A stretch of DNA of 64,000 nt from contig OX621252.1 of the NCBI GenBank assembly GCA_951640165.1, positions 26,619,934 to 26,683,933 on the forward strand. The letters are read 5' to 3'. Of this stretch, positions 43,661-55,835 are shown piece by piece. Position 1 is the stretch's first letter. Every line of letters starts with the position of its first letter. The notes under the pieces were generated by a model, which was given only the letters and a program-made list of their open reading frames with translations, was not told the DNA's origin and did not search any database. Origin of the DNA: Pseudoips prasinana (Eukaryota; Arthropoda; Insecta; Lepidoptera; Nolidae). The position numbers were made by a program, and so were the translations under genes.

Positions 43661-45257
43661 TTGATGACATCTAATTTTATGAACATCCACAAATAAGTTT
43701 ATTACACACGTGACCCTTGGGTTATGCTAAATGGTAGAAAGAGTTAAGAAACAGAGGCTATATAATACCGTACTTTCGCTCTTTGACCTACTCGACCGGG
43801 GAAGTACCTCCACCTTATGGAATACATACCAGGTAATAGTACTATATTATATAAGTAATACTGTTTATTTGTTGTATTCCTGGGTGTCTGTAATGAGGCC
43901 TACATCTGAAGACACCATTCACGTCGAGAACACGCGAGTAATGCAATTGTCTTATTGTCTAAGGTAACCGATTCATCTACTGGTCATAGAAATAAAAAAA
44001 TAACACTTTATTTGTGTTAACAAAAAACAGAAAAGAACAAAAACATGCTTATGCAAAAATCTAACTGCTCCATTTCACTGCAGCTTCAAAAGCTAAATCT
44101 CTTGACAAATGCGAGCTGAGAACGGCGCTGCATTTAATACGCTAGCTCATTTCTCTCTCAAATTAATTCCCAACAACAGACAGTTTCATTTCCTACGCTA
44201 GCTCGCGAGTTTAATATAACGTATAATATTTTTATTTAATTATTACTTAATGCTGTTGCTACCGTATTGAAATGGACGCTTTAAAATTAACAGATGATGG
44301 TGTGAAGAGGTTAGAAACGATAAAACCAGAAGTTTATTGAATGTTTCGCTTTAGACTTTAGGAATGAAAATAATCCGAAATTGAGTGGCAAGTAGTTAAA
44401 TCCAGCAAACTAAAAGAGTTCTGAATTTGGGCAGACGTTAATATTTTATCCATCAATCCTGCTTGTCGAATTGCCTTTATAACGTCAGTTAAGACTTCGA
44501 AGAAGCATAAAAACGCTAACATAAAGCAGGAAGAGATTATTTTTAGAGAAACCGCCAGTCATTTATTTATTTATTTACATTTCATGACTGGCCTGTTGGA
44601 CGAGTGATACCGACTGCTAACTAACTAACGGAGGTTCTCAACGCCCCAGACCCCTTTTATTTTTAAAATCGCAAGCGATTATAAGAGTAAGGTAATAGAG
44701 AGTACACCCGTGTTTGAGCACACACTCCTCCACTAAAATGTGACCAGCGTAGTTGGCTAGTCCTTATTAAAATTGATGACGCCGAAATCGGGTCAAGACC
44801 ATATTGTGAACTGTCAATATTACCGCTCTTGACCTGAGTTAGTAAAGAAAAGAAGAGTTATGAATTGGATGACAAGATTATCTATTGCAGACGCTTGGAT
44901 AGACAATGTGACGCCGTGAGTCGACTTGCCGATGTGTCTCGCTACGCTCCACGTGTCCCGGGAATTCGGTCATTGCATATTGTCGAAGCTTCTACGGTTC
45001 AGATTCGTTCAAAGATCTCTTATAATTTACACATGTCTAGCTTTCTGCCCACAGCAATATAACTTCGATATATTAATTAGTTGGCAATATTTAAAGATTC
45101 AAATATTAGTTTGTTAGTTTACATACAACACTTATTTACTTAGAAAGTATAACATTATAATAATACCCAGTCATTTGTTTAAGAACATATAAAAACTTAT
45201 CAATTATCTAAAGTAACCCAACTTTAGATTTTTTTTTTTTAGTTTTTATAATATCTA
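43661..45257. other. Intergenic with a SINE scrap
   Basis: 44585-44660 is a SINE family-2 head (tgactggcctgttggacgag). 44690-44830 shares short blocks with the repeats at 40380-40510 and 59520-59600 (gtgtttgagcaca type). No gene. Confidence 0.45.
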
Positions 45258-45494
45258 GGGACAATGTCACACAGATCATCCTAGCCCCAAACTAAGCAAA
45301 GCTTGTACTATGGGTACCAGGCGACGATATACATACATACTTATATGGATAGATAAATACTTATATACATAAAAAACATCCATGACTCAGAAACAAATAT
45401 TCGCGCTCATCACACAAATATTTGCACTTACCGGGATTCGAACCCAGGACCACCAGCTTCGTAGGCAGGAGCACTACCGACTAGGCTACGGTGA
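45258..45494 (-). mobile_element. tRNA-SINE (family 1), full length
   Basis: Complement of the 38549-38784 copy, from gggacaatgtcacacagatc to ctaggctacggtga, with the B-box complement gggattcgaacccagg. Confidence 0.88.
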
Positions 45495-45591
45495 ATTGAT
45501 AACGATGAGCGCCTCAAAAGTAAAAACATACTGTAGCGTCATTGATGAACATTTCTTTAATATAATAATAACTTTTTTGTATTAGAATCAT

Positions 45592-45745
45592 CATCATCGT
45601 CATCGTATATGCTGAAGAAGTCTGTTGGACCAAGGCATCCCCCAAGGATCTCCATAATGGCAGGTCTTATGCTGCCCGCATCCAGCGGCTCACCGCGACC
45701 TTTGCAAGATCGTCGGTCCACCTTGTCAGAAGGCGTAAGAAACAA
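45592..45745 (-). pseudogene. RTE-type LINE 3' end fragment
   Basis: Complement-strand relative of 49697-50317: catcatcatcgtcatcg tail, then ggatctccataatggcaggt, gcccgcatccagcggctcac and gatcgtcggtccaccttgtc. Frame broken. Confidence 0.65.
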
Positions 45746-46076
45746 CAAAAGGTGCCGAGAATCCTATCCATTACAGACGCTAAGGCAGACAGTGACTTGA
45801 GGTAATCTCAAGTGGGCGCCGCGCTACGCACCATTTCTTGGGGAAGTCTTTGGGCACTATACAATGTGTACCTAAGCTGTTTATATATATTTTCATTAAA
45901 TCAAATAAATTTTATAAATGTTTTCATAGAATGTGTACCTAAATATCTATGTTACTAGAAATAATAATGTATACAACTATATTACCACAAACATGTTCTG
46001 ACTATTTACAAGCGCTTTTTCAAAGTCTACGTGAATAAAAACCTTTTTTATTATTATTATTATTTTATTTATTTAT

Positions 46077-46215
46077 TAATCACCAAAACGACGACCTCCC
46101 AAAGATCTCCACAATTGCCAGTATTGCGCTATCCAGCGGTTTCCAGCGACCCGCACAAGATCATCGGCCTATCTTGTACGCTGCGACTTCCAGTTCGTCG
46201 CCTGAACCTTTCTGC
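46077..46215 (-). pseudogene. RTE-type LINE 3' end fragment
   Basis: Complement-strand blocks cccaaagatctccacaattg, cgctatccagcggtttccag and cgcacaagatcatcggccta. Preceded by an (ATT)n-like run at 46049-46075. Upstream 45918-46050 is the second copy of the dispersed repeat at 12243-12375. Confidence 0.65.
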
Positions 46216-46502
46216 ACCAATTTTAAGAAAGTTAATCTAATGATATTCCTGTTTATAGCACACTCCGTCGCGGTAACCATTAATTAAAGTCCCCTACATT
46301 TACACTTTAATTTCATGTAAGAAACTCATGCAATTATACTGTATACCTAAGCTTTTTGTGGTAACAGTGTAACCTTTCCTCAATCACCGGATGCACCGGG
46401 TTTGAGTAAAGTTTATTCGTTGACTCCGTCGCGGTAAGCTTGCATTGAGGCTTCTGTCTGGCTACATTTTGCTTCACGCGAAAACTCCAAATTATATAAT
46501 GA

Positions 46503-46680
46503 TCGACGACGAAGACGCAGCGTGGGCAGGCCTCCTATAAGATGGACCGATGATCTTGTGAGGGTCGTTGGAGCCAGGAGGCCGCTGGACGCGGGTAGCG
46601 CAAGACCGGCAATTGTGGAGATCTTTGGGTAGGCCGTTGTTTAGCAGTGGGTGTCTTTCGGCTGATATGATGATGAAGAT
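46503..46680 (+). pseudogene. RTE-type LINE 3' end fragment
   Basis: + strand: gacgacgaagacgcagcgtg, aagatggaccgatgatcttg, ggcaattgtggagatctttg, ending with cggctgatatgatgatgaag. Same 3' end as 49697-50317, opposite strand. Confidence 0.7.
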
Positions 46681-46696
46681 ATACTGAATCTTTTTG

Positions 46697-47009
46697 TTTA
46701 TACATATAATAAAATCGTAGGAAAATCAAAACTGTACATTGTATGTTTTTTTTTAAATATACTTGTGGCGTGATCTACAATCGATAGCGACGCCAAAAAT
46801 ATAGTTTGTAGAATTTTTGTCGGTTTGTCTGTATGTATGTCCGGGCTAAACTCAAAAAGTACTGCACAGATTTACTTCAAATTTTGCATGAATATTCCTA
46901 AGAGGTCGGTTCAACATATAGGCTACATATTATCACGCTATCACCTACGGGGGAGGAGCTGTGATGATTTATAAAGTTTAACGCGAGTAAAACCGCGGGG
47001 CACAGCTAG
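46697..47009 (+). mobile_element. Helitron-like element (family A), near full length
   Basis: Shares the whole of family A from tatacatataataaaatcg to the hairpin cgagtaaaaccgcgggg and cacagCTAG at 47009; 313 bases, a little shorter than the 321-base copies. First bases changed. Confidence 0.8.
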
Positions 47010-47450
47010 TGATATATAAAATCCTTTACCGTGCTGTACCGTACCGCGACGTGAAGCAACACCGGCTCTTAGCTTTTTTGTGCTATAGTTCACCTTTAAT
47101 TAATTACTGGTGAAGCCGGAATAAAGATAAGTGATAGTGAATCCCTGTTAATAACAGATTCTGCTTCGGAATAAGGTTGCAACGAGTTCGCTGCCTTGTT
47201 ACGCTTTTTGTGTATGTCAATCTCATGCTATTGTAGAATATGTACCTAAGCTTTTTGTTGATATACAGTCACCTTATCTTAATCACCGGAAATACCAGAT
47301 TTAAGAAAAGTTTATTCAATTCATAGCAATAAGCTTGCATCATGATTGATGCCTCGTTACGTAATATTGCATAGGTATGTGTACAATTTTATTTTGTAAT
47401 TTTTTTGTTAAATAATAATAATAAGAAATATGTACAAAATTATATGTTAA

Positions 47451-47826
47451 TATTTAAATATAATTATTACCAAGCCAAGCTATAGACAGTTGGTGACTGT
47501 AATAGGTCAAACCTGTACCACAGGCATTCTAATGGTTTAAATAGTATACTTTTCCATTTTAAATGATAAAATGTAATAAGTCATTTTAACTTAATCACTA
47601 CAGACATCGGCTTTGAGACAAGTTATTAAATCTATACATATATTTAAATATAATTATCACCAAGTCAAGCTATAGACAGTTGGGTGTCTATACTAGGTTA
47701 AACCTGTACCACAGGCATTATAATGGCGTAAAACGTATAATTATCTATTTAAATGATATAGTGTAATAACTCATCTTAATCACTAGAGACATCGGCTTTG
47801 AGACAAGTTATTAGTTCTATATAAGT
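47451..47826. repeat. Tandem duplication, 190-bp period
   Basis: Unit 1 at 47451-47640 and unit 2 at 47641-47826: tatttaaatataattat, caagctatagacagttgg, cctgtaccacaggcatt, agacatcggctttgagacaa all recur in order. Divergence of perhaps 15-20 percent indicates age. Confidence 0.85.
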
Positions 47827-48059
47827 TCATAGCAGACGCTCGCACAGACAGATACGGTGAGTCATCCTTGTTGCATGGAGGTGGGCGCCTCGACACGCTC
47901 TACCTCTTGTGGAATCATCTTTTTATCGTGTAAGCTGTCATTTATATCAAGGTTATGACTGTTATGTCTGGGACCTTTTTATGACTGCACATTAAATTAA
48001 TCAGAGAGCGGAATAACTACTACTATCGGAAAATGATATAATGGTCTGGACTCTGAAGT

Positions 48060-48235
48060 ATTAGATTTCAGCAACCTGTAGGTAATCAGCGAGGTAACAG
48101 CAAGTTCTAAGCGTCTCTATGTTCGTTAAGCTGTTGGTCCCGAAGGTAGTCATAAAATAACAATTGCTAAGTCATGTGATAAGCCTACTGGGCGGCTTGA
48201 ACATCTCTGCCATTAAGGTAACCACTGGCCATATG
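48060..48235 (+). repeat. Dispersed repeat (gttaagccatgtcagaggcc family), decayed
   Basis: Shares gttcgttaagctgttggtcc, ctgggcggcttgaaca and aaggtaaccactggcca with its relatives. Confidence 0.65.
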
Positions 48236-49683
48236 ATAAATAAGTAAATAAATGCCAAGGAAAGGCCTACAATAAAAATATCAATAACTATATTAATAAT
48301 TATATCCCATCGAATAAAAACAGGTTTCCAAACAACAGAGAAATCACGTAACATACATACAAAAATAAATATACAATAGTCGAATGTAACATAATAATAC
48401 TCAAATACATAACCTCTTTCTATTTAAAGTCAGATTTAGCAACACTATTCATCAGTTTTTATTACATCTAGACAAAAAGTAACTTTTTAATGCCTGAACG
48501 AATTATTATGGACCGCAACAGAATTCGTTTAATAGGGACTATATGATAGAAATCCGCGTTAAAATCGATTTAGGAGTTACGATGCCGATTGCATACAGAA
48601 ACTTATACAAGCGTACAAGTATTACATTCCCCTTTTCGTGTCAGAGGTTAGTGTAGTTTATTACTAGCAACACCATTAACATAAATTCTTTATTACTATA
48701 TAATTTGCTCGACTATAACAATATCCAATTAACAACCAAAATAGAATTGACGCAACACAATTAAGGGCAAAAATACATATTCATAGAAAAGCTTCTCGGA
48801 ATCTCTTAGTAGTAGCTAGAACTAAAATAACTCGAGATACCACGACTAATTTCCATTGAGGCAGAATAAATAACACCACATCACACGCTACGTTGAAATA
48901 AAGCAAATATACAACTGTTAAAGTAACACGAACAGCCGGCGTAGACGTAACCATAGACAGTATGACTCACATAGCAACTTGCGGGGTGATCAGGTACACT
49001 ATTTTTGGACAGCGTAAACTAAAATAGGACGCCAATAAAACTACTATATAACCAATTGTTATTATCAAGAAACTCACATTGATTGGTTGTTTAATGTGGG
49101 CCAAAAAAAGAACGTGGTCGACTAAAGTGGTTATAAAAGCGTTGCTTGACGTTGCACTGACATTTTGAACCTGACATAAAGGCTACGGATACAGTGGCCG
49201 CACACCATTTGGTTGGGCATTCGTTTGTTTGGTGACTCAGTGGTGTAAAAAAAGAATGCGGTCGGGGGACAGTTAGCGGGAAAGAACAAAATCCTTCCAT
49301 AGGCAATATCCAAAATTGCAATAATGAGACAATACATCTTGTTCATAAGTGATGGATCTCCGTTAGAATTCATAAATATCTCACGCATAAATAATTATAA
49401 GTTAAACCATTTGTTGGAATTGGAGTCGAGCTTTGGATGCTATTATTTTATACTGGTTATCTTTTCCCAAACACAATAATTAATAAAGATCAATAAATAG
49501 TCTTCAATTATATTACGCTTATTCCATGTATTACGGAAGGTATGCTGTAGCTAACCTGCTATTCCTTTAGTTTGAGTTGAATTAAGCTAAGTGTCTATAG
49601 AAAGCGACTATCTAACATCATAATGAGTTCACTATATGTACTTAACCCATATACAGACAGCGTGAGCTCTGCTTTAAATCTAA
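48236..49683. other. Intergenic, no gene seen
   Basis: AT-rich with no recognisable coding or repeat content. Open stretches on the complement near 49091-49388 are unrecognised and overlap each other. Confidence 0.5.
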
Positions 49684-49696
49684 TAACGAGGGGATT

Positions 49697-50317
49697 CATC
49701 ATATCAGCCGAAAGACGTCCACTGCTGGACAAAGGCCTCCCTCAAAGATCTCCACAATTGCCGGTCTTGCGCTATCCGCATCCAGCGTTTTCCAGCGACC
49801 CGCACAAGATCATCGGTCCATCTTGTAGGGGGCCTGCCCACGCTGCGTCTTCCGGTTCGTGGTCGCCACTCGAGAACCTTTCTGCCCCAGCGGCCGTCGG
49901 CTCTACGAGCTATGTGCCCTGCCCACTGCCACTTCAGCTTGGCAATTCTTAGGGCTATGTCGGTGACTTTGGTTCGCCTGCGGATCTCATCATTTCTGAT
50001 TCGATCTCGCAGGGAAACTCCAAGCATAGCCCTTTCCATTGCTCTTTGGGTGACCTTGAGCCGCCTGATAAGGCCCATAGTTAGCGACCACGTCTCTGTT
50101 CCGTAAGTCATCACTAGCAACACACACTGGTCGAAGACTTTCGACTTGAGACACTGCGGTATTTGGGACGAGAAGATATTACGTAGCTTCCCGAACGCTG
50201 CCCAGCCGAGTTGGATTCTACGATTGACCTCCTTCTCGAAGTTGGACCTACCTAGTTGGATGGTCTGTCCTAGGTAAATATAGTTCTCTACAACTTCGAG
50301 TGCAGAGTCTCCAACCT
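49697..50317 (-). pseudogene. 5'-truncated RTE-type LINE insertion with 13-bp TSD
   Basis: Identical 13-base direct repeats TAACGAGGGGATT lie at 49684-49696 and 50318-50330. On the complement the frame runs from VGDSALEVVENYIYLGQTIQ through EVNRRIQLGWAAFGKLRNIF, VMTYGTETWSLTMGLIRRL, RAMERAMLGVSLRDRIRN and KLKWQWAGHIARRADGRWG to GRPPTRWTDDLVRVAGKRWM and a stop at about 49704, then the short tail with gatgatatgatga. This is the C-terminal end of an RTE-clade endonuclease-reverse transcriptase. The catalytic RT core is absent because of 5' truncation. The frame is uninterrupted, so the insertion is young. Confidence 0.9.
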
Positions 50318-50410
50318 TAACGAGGGGATTAACCTACCTTTAATATGATAAGCACCTCAAATATAGCCTAAAAAGGTTATATTTAGTTTCGTTAGATTTC
50401 TCAAGGTCAC

Positions 50411-50740
50411 CAAAGAGCAATGGAGAGGTATACAGAGATTCGAAATTCGAATCGGAAATGTCTAAACCGTAGACAAACTAAAGTACACTGCATAGACCGA
50501 AGAATTTCCAAACTGCAGTGGCAGTGGGCAAGGCACATAGCTCGTAGAACTGACGACGACTGGAGCAGAAAATTGGCTATCAGGTATCGAAAGGCGCAGG
50601 GTGGGTAGGCGCCGGACAAGGTGGACAGAAGATCCTGTGAGAATGTGGGTGTCGCAAGATCGGTAATTGTGGACATCTTTGGGAAAGGTCTTTGTCCAGT
50701 CGTGGACGTATTTTGGCTGAGATGATGATGGTGCTCATGA
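50411..50740 (+). pseudogene. RTE-type LINE 3' end, decayed
   Basis: + strand copy of the same region: caaagagcaatggagaggta, ctgcagtggcagtgggcaag, ggtaattgtggacatctttg and tttggctgagatgatgatgg. Several frameshifts. Confidence 0.7.
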
Positions 50741-51779
50741 TATTTAGTTTATTATTCCTAAGTGAACTATAAAACGTGTGAAAAGATTGCAAAAGGCTAA
50801 AAAAATGTTATAAAAACGATTAAAGCGATATTGCTGGTAGCATGCAAGCCACATTTATTATTCAAAGTAAGAACGGTTTAGGTTATTTTTAGACGACAAT
50901 AAAAAAGTCACGAATACCAGTTATCTTGAGCGTTCGATTAATCGGTGTCCTATCGATAATGCGACTGTCGAATGTCGATGCTGATAAATTGATATGTCAG
51001 ATTTACATTTATAGCAATTTGTCAAATAGAAATCAGAAATAAACGATTGGAATATGCCTGTTCATTTTTAAGTCTAAAAACAGTGTGGTGAAGGCGGAGT
51101 TTTGACGCCAACGCCGAAAAATGCATCGAGGCATTGCTTGTTTTTATTTAAACTGGTTTAAATTCGAGTTTTTATCTGATTGTGGATTTTTAGACATTTA
51201 ACGTCTTCGTCAACATACGCAAGAAGAGGCAAGTAACATATTGCCGTGAATTGTGAATTCAATGGTGACCTGTAATACCGGTTTGCTGCAAACCTACAAC
51301 AGGCACCAGTCTCTTACAAAGTCGGGTTTATATAATCATAGCAAAATTGCAATTGTTACTTAGCATAAGCCTACCAAAACTGTAGCTACTGAACCCTTTT
51401 GTGAAGAGAAAATAAAAATATTTTGTTTTTATTATTATTCTTAATTGTAAATTTTCGTGTTGAATCTAAAACCCCATAGACGCCTCTAGTGAAGTCTCCA
51501 CCGCCTTACTGGGGTAGAACTATACCAAAATAATATCCATTCACAGTTACCAATCCAAACTCAAATCCCCGACTCGTACGAAATTTTCCAAACAATAAAT
51601 TACTGCAAATAGTAAACACGCAGGTCTTATCATCAAACAATCTACAACACTACGAGCTGAAAATGTAAAAATAGCTTCGTGTATATAAATAGCAAAGTTT
51701 AAGCATAGGTACGAACCATAAATTACGTGATTACATGAATATTTATAAAATGTTATGTAAATTAATTAGGTGCAAATAT
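50741..51779. other. Intergenic, no gene seen
   Basis: No supportable feature. 51060-51140 is GC-richer. Confidence 0.5.
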
Positions 51780-52097
51780 ATAACTTGTAACAATAAAATA
51801 ATAAGACGTTTTTATTTTTAAAATGTCCAGGGATAGTTTATTAAGATTGTGTATTCTGAACATGGGTAATATTATTAAAAAAGGACTTTATTTCTTGTTG
51901 TAAATACACTCATTGGAATATCTGCCCCACAATAACTGGTACAAAAAATAATAAGACGTTTTTATTTTAAAAATGTCCAGGGATAGTTTATTAAGCTTGT
52001 GTATTCTGAACATGGGTAATATTATTAAAAAAAAGGACTTTATTTCTTGTTGTAAATACACTCATTGGAATATCTGCCCCAAAATAAATGGTACAAT
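51780..52097. repeat. Tandem duplication, 150-bp period
   Basis: Two nearly identical units (51781-51931 and 51931-52083): ataataagacgtttttattt, gtccagggatagtttattaa, cattggaatatctgcccc recur with few changes; a third unit is started (ataaatggtacaatg). A recent local duplication or a minisatellite seed. Confidence 0.9.
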
Positions 52098-52460
52098 GTT
52101 TTCATTAAACACGTTAGATTGAAATCAATATTATTGAAATATTTTTTCATAATGAATACCTTTATGTAGTTATAATAATATGTAGTACTTATATTAAAAC
52201 TATTAATAAGTAAAATGTAATTCAATGGCTTTTTTTATACAGATTATTATTAATAATATTAGATTATACTTAAGTTACTTTCTTTCGATTTTTTTAATAA
52301 GTTATACCTAGTGACTAATAAAAATTCAATTAGCTTATAATAAGAGTATCGTATAGAAGGTATTAGGGATACTTAATAGTAAATGTTAATAACCATGAAC
52401 ACCTAATATCTGTTTAATAAGAATTTAAAGCTAGTTTAATAGTTATTAAATGAGATAAGT

Positions 52461-53105
52461 TTGTTCAGTTTTGGTTTACCAATACTTATAACTCAAACGT
52501 ATACATATTATACACGTATACTAATACATAAAATTCTCAACAAGGATATACATACTAGTCTAAGCTTCGCCAAAAAGCGAAAATCACAAAAACTTAAATT
52601 AAGAAATTCAAATTACCTAATAACACGTCCACCTAGAACAAACTACGGTAAAAAGAACATTGAATTTGAAGGCGTGAAATTGTACAATCAATTACCAATA
52701 CCCATAAATGAGGCTAACACCATGTCAAGGTTCAAAAAACTACTAAAATTGTATATATACAATATGTAAATATATATACGCATATATATATGTGAATACA
52801 AACCTTAACTCTAAATATTTTTATGCAATAGTATTTTATCTACCTGATACCATAGATGCCGCATCCACTTTGATATTTGTAAGTGCATCCGTGTTTGGCC
52901 AGCGATGATGTTGTTGTATTGAACGAGTTTTATTTAATTATTTTTTAAGTATTTAAGCACCTACTTCTAAATTTATTTGATTGTTGTATTGTATAAATTA
53001 ATTAAACAATAGCTCTGTATGCTCATAATTTTAATGTTTAGTTATGTATATATTCTCAGTAAGTGAATTTATTGTAATTCTTATGAGAAATAAAGTATTT
53101 CTTAA
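52461..53105 (+). pseudogene. CR1/Jockey-like LINE 3' end
   Basis: The frame at 52461-52769 ends RPPRTNYGKKNIEFEGVKLY then NQLPIPINE and FKKLLKLYIYNM, the typical far C-terminus of CR1/Jockey-group reverse transcriptases, related in type to the end of the intact LINE at 27157 (LGCKLYNTL). A 3' region follows with an AATAAAG at about 53088. 5'-truncated. Confidence 0.6.
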
Positions 53106-54187
53106 TCTTATCTAAGAATAATTAAACTAAAAATAAACCGCAAATAAAACAAACCGCATTTAAATCTTTCACATACGTAGCCGTTTCATACGCCTAAAAC
53201 AAAAATAATACCCCTTTTTTATGCGATCAGATAACAACAAATATCACACAGACTAATAAATGACTACTAGTCACACAACGACGCATTTCCAGGACCCCTT
53301 TAAAGTGCGTCGTGATTAATGGATGGGCCCCAAAAGGTATATAATTAAAAGCACACAAAACGTCGACGTAGTTTAAAAGCACGTGGGTTTTAATGAGCCT
53401 CAGTTTTATGGCGGTTACTATAGTTTAGTTTAATTTTATAGTAAGTATTAAGGTAAATAGAAGTTATTAACAGATTTCAATTTGCTGTATTATAGAACTT
53501 TTACGTTTTACTATGATTTATTATAAGGCAAAGTGGTCAGGTTGGCCCAATGGAACACCCAGGAAGGTCGTGGGTGAATGAAGTGGGGACTTTGTGCCCA
53601 GCGACCCCTAGGAAGATGGCAGTGGGTGGTGGACACGTAATCTTGTACGCAGAGAGGATTTTATAGGCAATGTGTTTGCGCACACACTTGAGCACTATAC
53701 GTACCGTGCAGATGGCCAGTCTCCATTGAGACTGGCCGCCGTGTGGGCTTGGTCGAAATTCGGCCAGGAGGACATTAGTATACGGTATCCCTAAGTGTTG
53801 TGACGATATCCTCACATATCGATCGATCGATATCCGATCGTCTCTCTCAGTTAGTATAGTTATCCCTACACTAACTGGAAATTAGTATAGGGATAAATTA
53901 GGACATTCTATGCTTATTCATTTATAATTTCTAGCACTCAAAAACTAGAACGACGCAATACACTTATTGACATGTCACTCGCATGCCAAACTCATTAGAC
54001 GTCAGATACTACTCCCGCGACCACGATCACATATTTCACACATTCGTGTACAATATTCACTAGAAATCCAGCTGTGTACAAACACATTTCGGTGGCTAAG
54101 ATCCAAGTGTCAGTAAAGGCGTGATTCCGTATAAAGCGACAACGACACGTCGTTGCCATCCACAATAGATAATGCACATATAACTAC
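53106..54187. other. Intergenic; degenerate repeat and a small hairpin
   Basis: 53540-53790 is a GC-richer repeat-like block whose ending (gtcgaaattcggccagga) also occurs near 35280. 53860-53874 and 53882-53896 form a 15-bp hairpin (TTATCCCTACACTAA, one mismatch). No gene. Confidence 0.45.
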
Positions 54188-54203
54188 ATGACTCTGTTGG
54201 TAG

Positions 54204-55628
54204 CAGTGAACGCAAATAAACATGGAAGCATTACTTCAAGGAAACTAAGCGCAAATTTTGACCCAATATCCCAATCAAACTGACACAACGGAATAACGTC
54301 TCTGATTGGCCAAAAATTTACCGCTCAGATACACCTTTTAAAAGTATACTTTATGACGTCATGTTCGGGTCTAAATTACCATGTTCATGACATTCGCCGA
54401 GGGATGTTTTATGTTATAAAGTGCAACGAAAATAATTCACCGTGACATTGATATTATTCAAATAATAAAGAATTATGATAAAATATACAGTATCTTGAAC
54501 TTTACGGCAAGAGTTTTTCTAAGGTCTTTAAATAGAGCAGTATTTGGCGAGTAATGGGTTTATTTGCTATGATAATAGGTAAATAAAACAAGTTTGTGAC
54601 CAATTATTCACTAATTATTATTTACTATTTCCGTAGGTATACATAACACTTAAGTACTACTTTTTAGGGCCCCCTTCACTTCTTTATCCATCCGTCCGTC
54701 TGTCTGTCAATACCCTTTATCTTGAAAACGCGTGGACGGATCGACTTGAAATTATAGGTGATCTAGATATGCAGGGTTACTTGTAAAATACCAACGACCT
54801 CACAGGACTAGGAAGCTAACACCATAAGCAACAATTTACTCTACGGGCATCGCAAAGATTACGCAAGCCGCCTGGTTACATATTATTTACGATGCACGTA
54901 GAGTTATAAACATTCAAGTGGTAAATAAATTACTTAATATAGACTTTTTACAAAAACAAAAATACAAATTATCAAAAGTTGTAAAATAAATGTTGTTGCT
55001 TATGGTTTTAGCTATCTAGTCCTGTGAGGTAATTGGTGCTTTACAAGTTACCCTGTAAATATATAAATAAAATTGAATTGAATTCATTTCCAAACGAACC
55101 GTTTTCGTCCATAGTTCTCTTCGCTTTAGATCGAGTGGAAATTTGAAGAAACCAAGGTGTTTTAATACCACCTTTACCATTCTTTGTGCATACCCTAAAG
55201 ATGCTGAGTATTTGACCTAAGATTAAAATAATTGTAATAAATAAAAAAAACGTCATAATTTTTGTGTAGATAAATAAATTGATTCGTTTGCATAACATCA
55301 CCATATATTTTGTGTCAATTTGATTGACTTGATATTTAATAAAATTAAAATATATAGCGATGTACTTACTCGTAATAACTAATTCCAACACTCTTGTTAT
55401 GCAAATGAGATTTATTAATACACCACTTCACTGCACAGGAAGGCATTTTTGGAAATTAAACACGCTGAAACTAATAACTGACAGACGACCGCCATTGATG
55501 CCTGTAGTGCGCAAACTCGGTCCCACTCGGTCCGCGGCACAATTTTTAAGCCCCGCCTACCGCGGCACAATCTGAGTTGGGTCATTTTCACGAGCTAGGA
55601 ATGCTTCCATGTTTATTTGCGTTCACTG
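54204..55628. mobile_element. Non-autonomous hAT-like element with 8-bp TSD
   Basis: 1425 bases. Exact 29-base TIRs: CAGTGAACGCAAATAAACAT... at 54204-54232 and its complement at 55600-55628. Exact 8-base duplications GTTGGTAG at 54196-54203 and 55629-55636. The CAG start, short TIR and 8-bp TSD are the hAT signature. No transposase frame is present. Near the right end the motif cggcacaat occurs twice, possibly subterminal binding sites. It carries a further MITE at 54772-55055. Confidence 0.93.
54772..55055. mobile_element. MITE with about 65-bp TIR nested in the hAT-like element
   Basis: Left arm CAGGGTTACTTGTAAAATAC ... ctcacaggactaggaagcta ... ccataagcaac; right arm is its imperfect complement ending TTTACAAGTTACCCTG. 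Flanks TAGATATG and TAAATATA could be an eroded 8-bp duplication. CAGGG ends suggest hAT. Confidence 0.8.
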
Positions 55629-55835
55629 GTTGGTAGTGAAACCGACTTCTAATCCAAAGGTTGCGGGTCCGGTCTTCCCAGGCAAGACAATAGGTCTTGA
55701 TCTGGGCGTTTTATGTGTATTTTATGTACATAAATATTAACAAGAACTATCTAAAAACATTTATCGTTGTTTGCTATCCATAGTACAAGCTTTACTTTGT
55801 TTGGGCTAGATGGCGCTAGATGTATGATATGTACC

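Larger units (their letters stand above)
46326..47360. repeat. Duplicated segment flanking the Helitron-like element
   Basis: 46326-46455 and 47222-47360 share ctcatgc, tacctaagctttttgt, aatcaccgga and agtttattc...taagcttgcat in the same order, both on +. A local direct duplication or two copies of an unknown repeat. Confidence 0.6.
54191..55835 (+). mobile_element. tRNA-SINE split by a hAT-type insertion
   Basis: Head actctgttggtag at 54191-54203; resumes at 55629 with gttggtagtgaaaccgactt, ttgcgggtccggtcttccca and the tail ctttgtttgggctagatggc. Removing 54204-55636 restores one continuous SINE. Confidence 0.75.

Noticed and set aside
49091..49388. Overlapping complement-strand frames as a coding gene
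   Set aside because: Two frames overlap with no conserved motif and no splice support.
51780..52097. LTRs of a short retrotransposon
   Set aside because: The two 150-base units are directly adjacent with no interior, and lack TG...CA ends and a primer-binding site.
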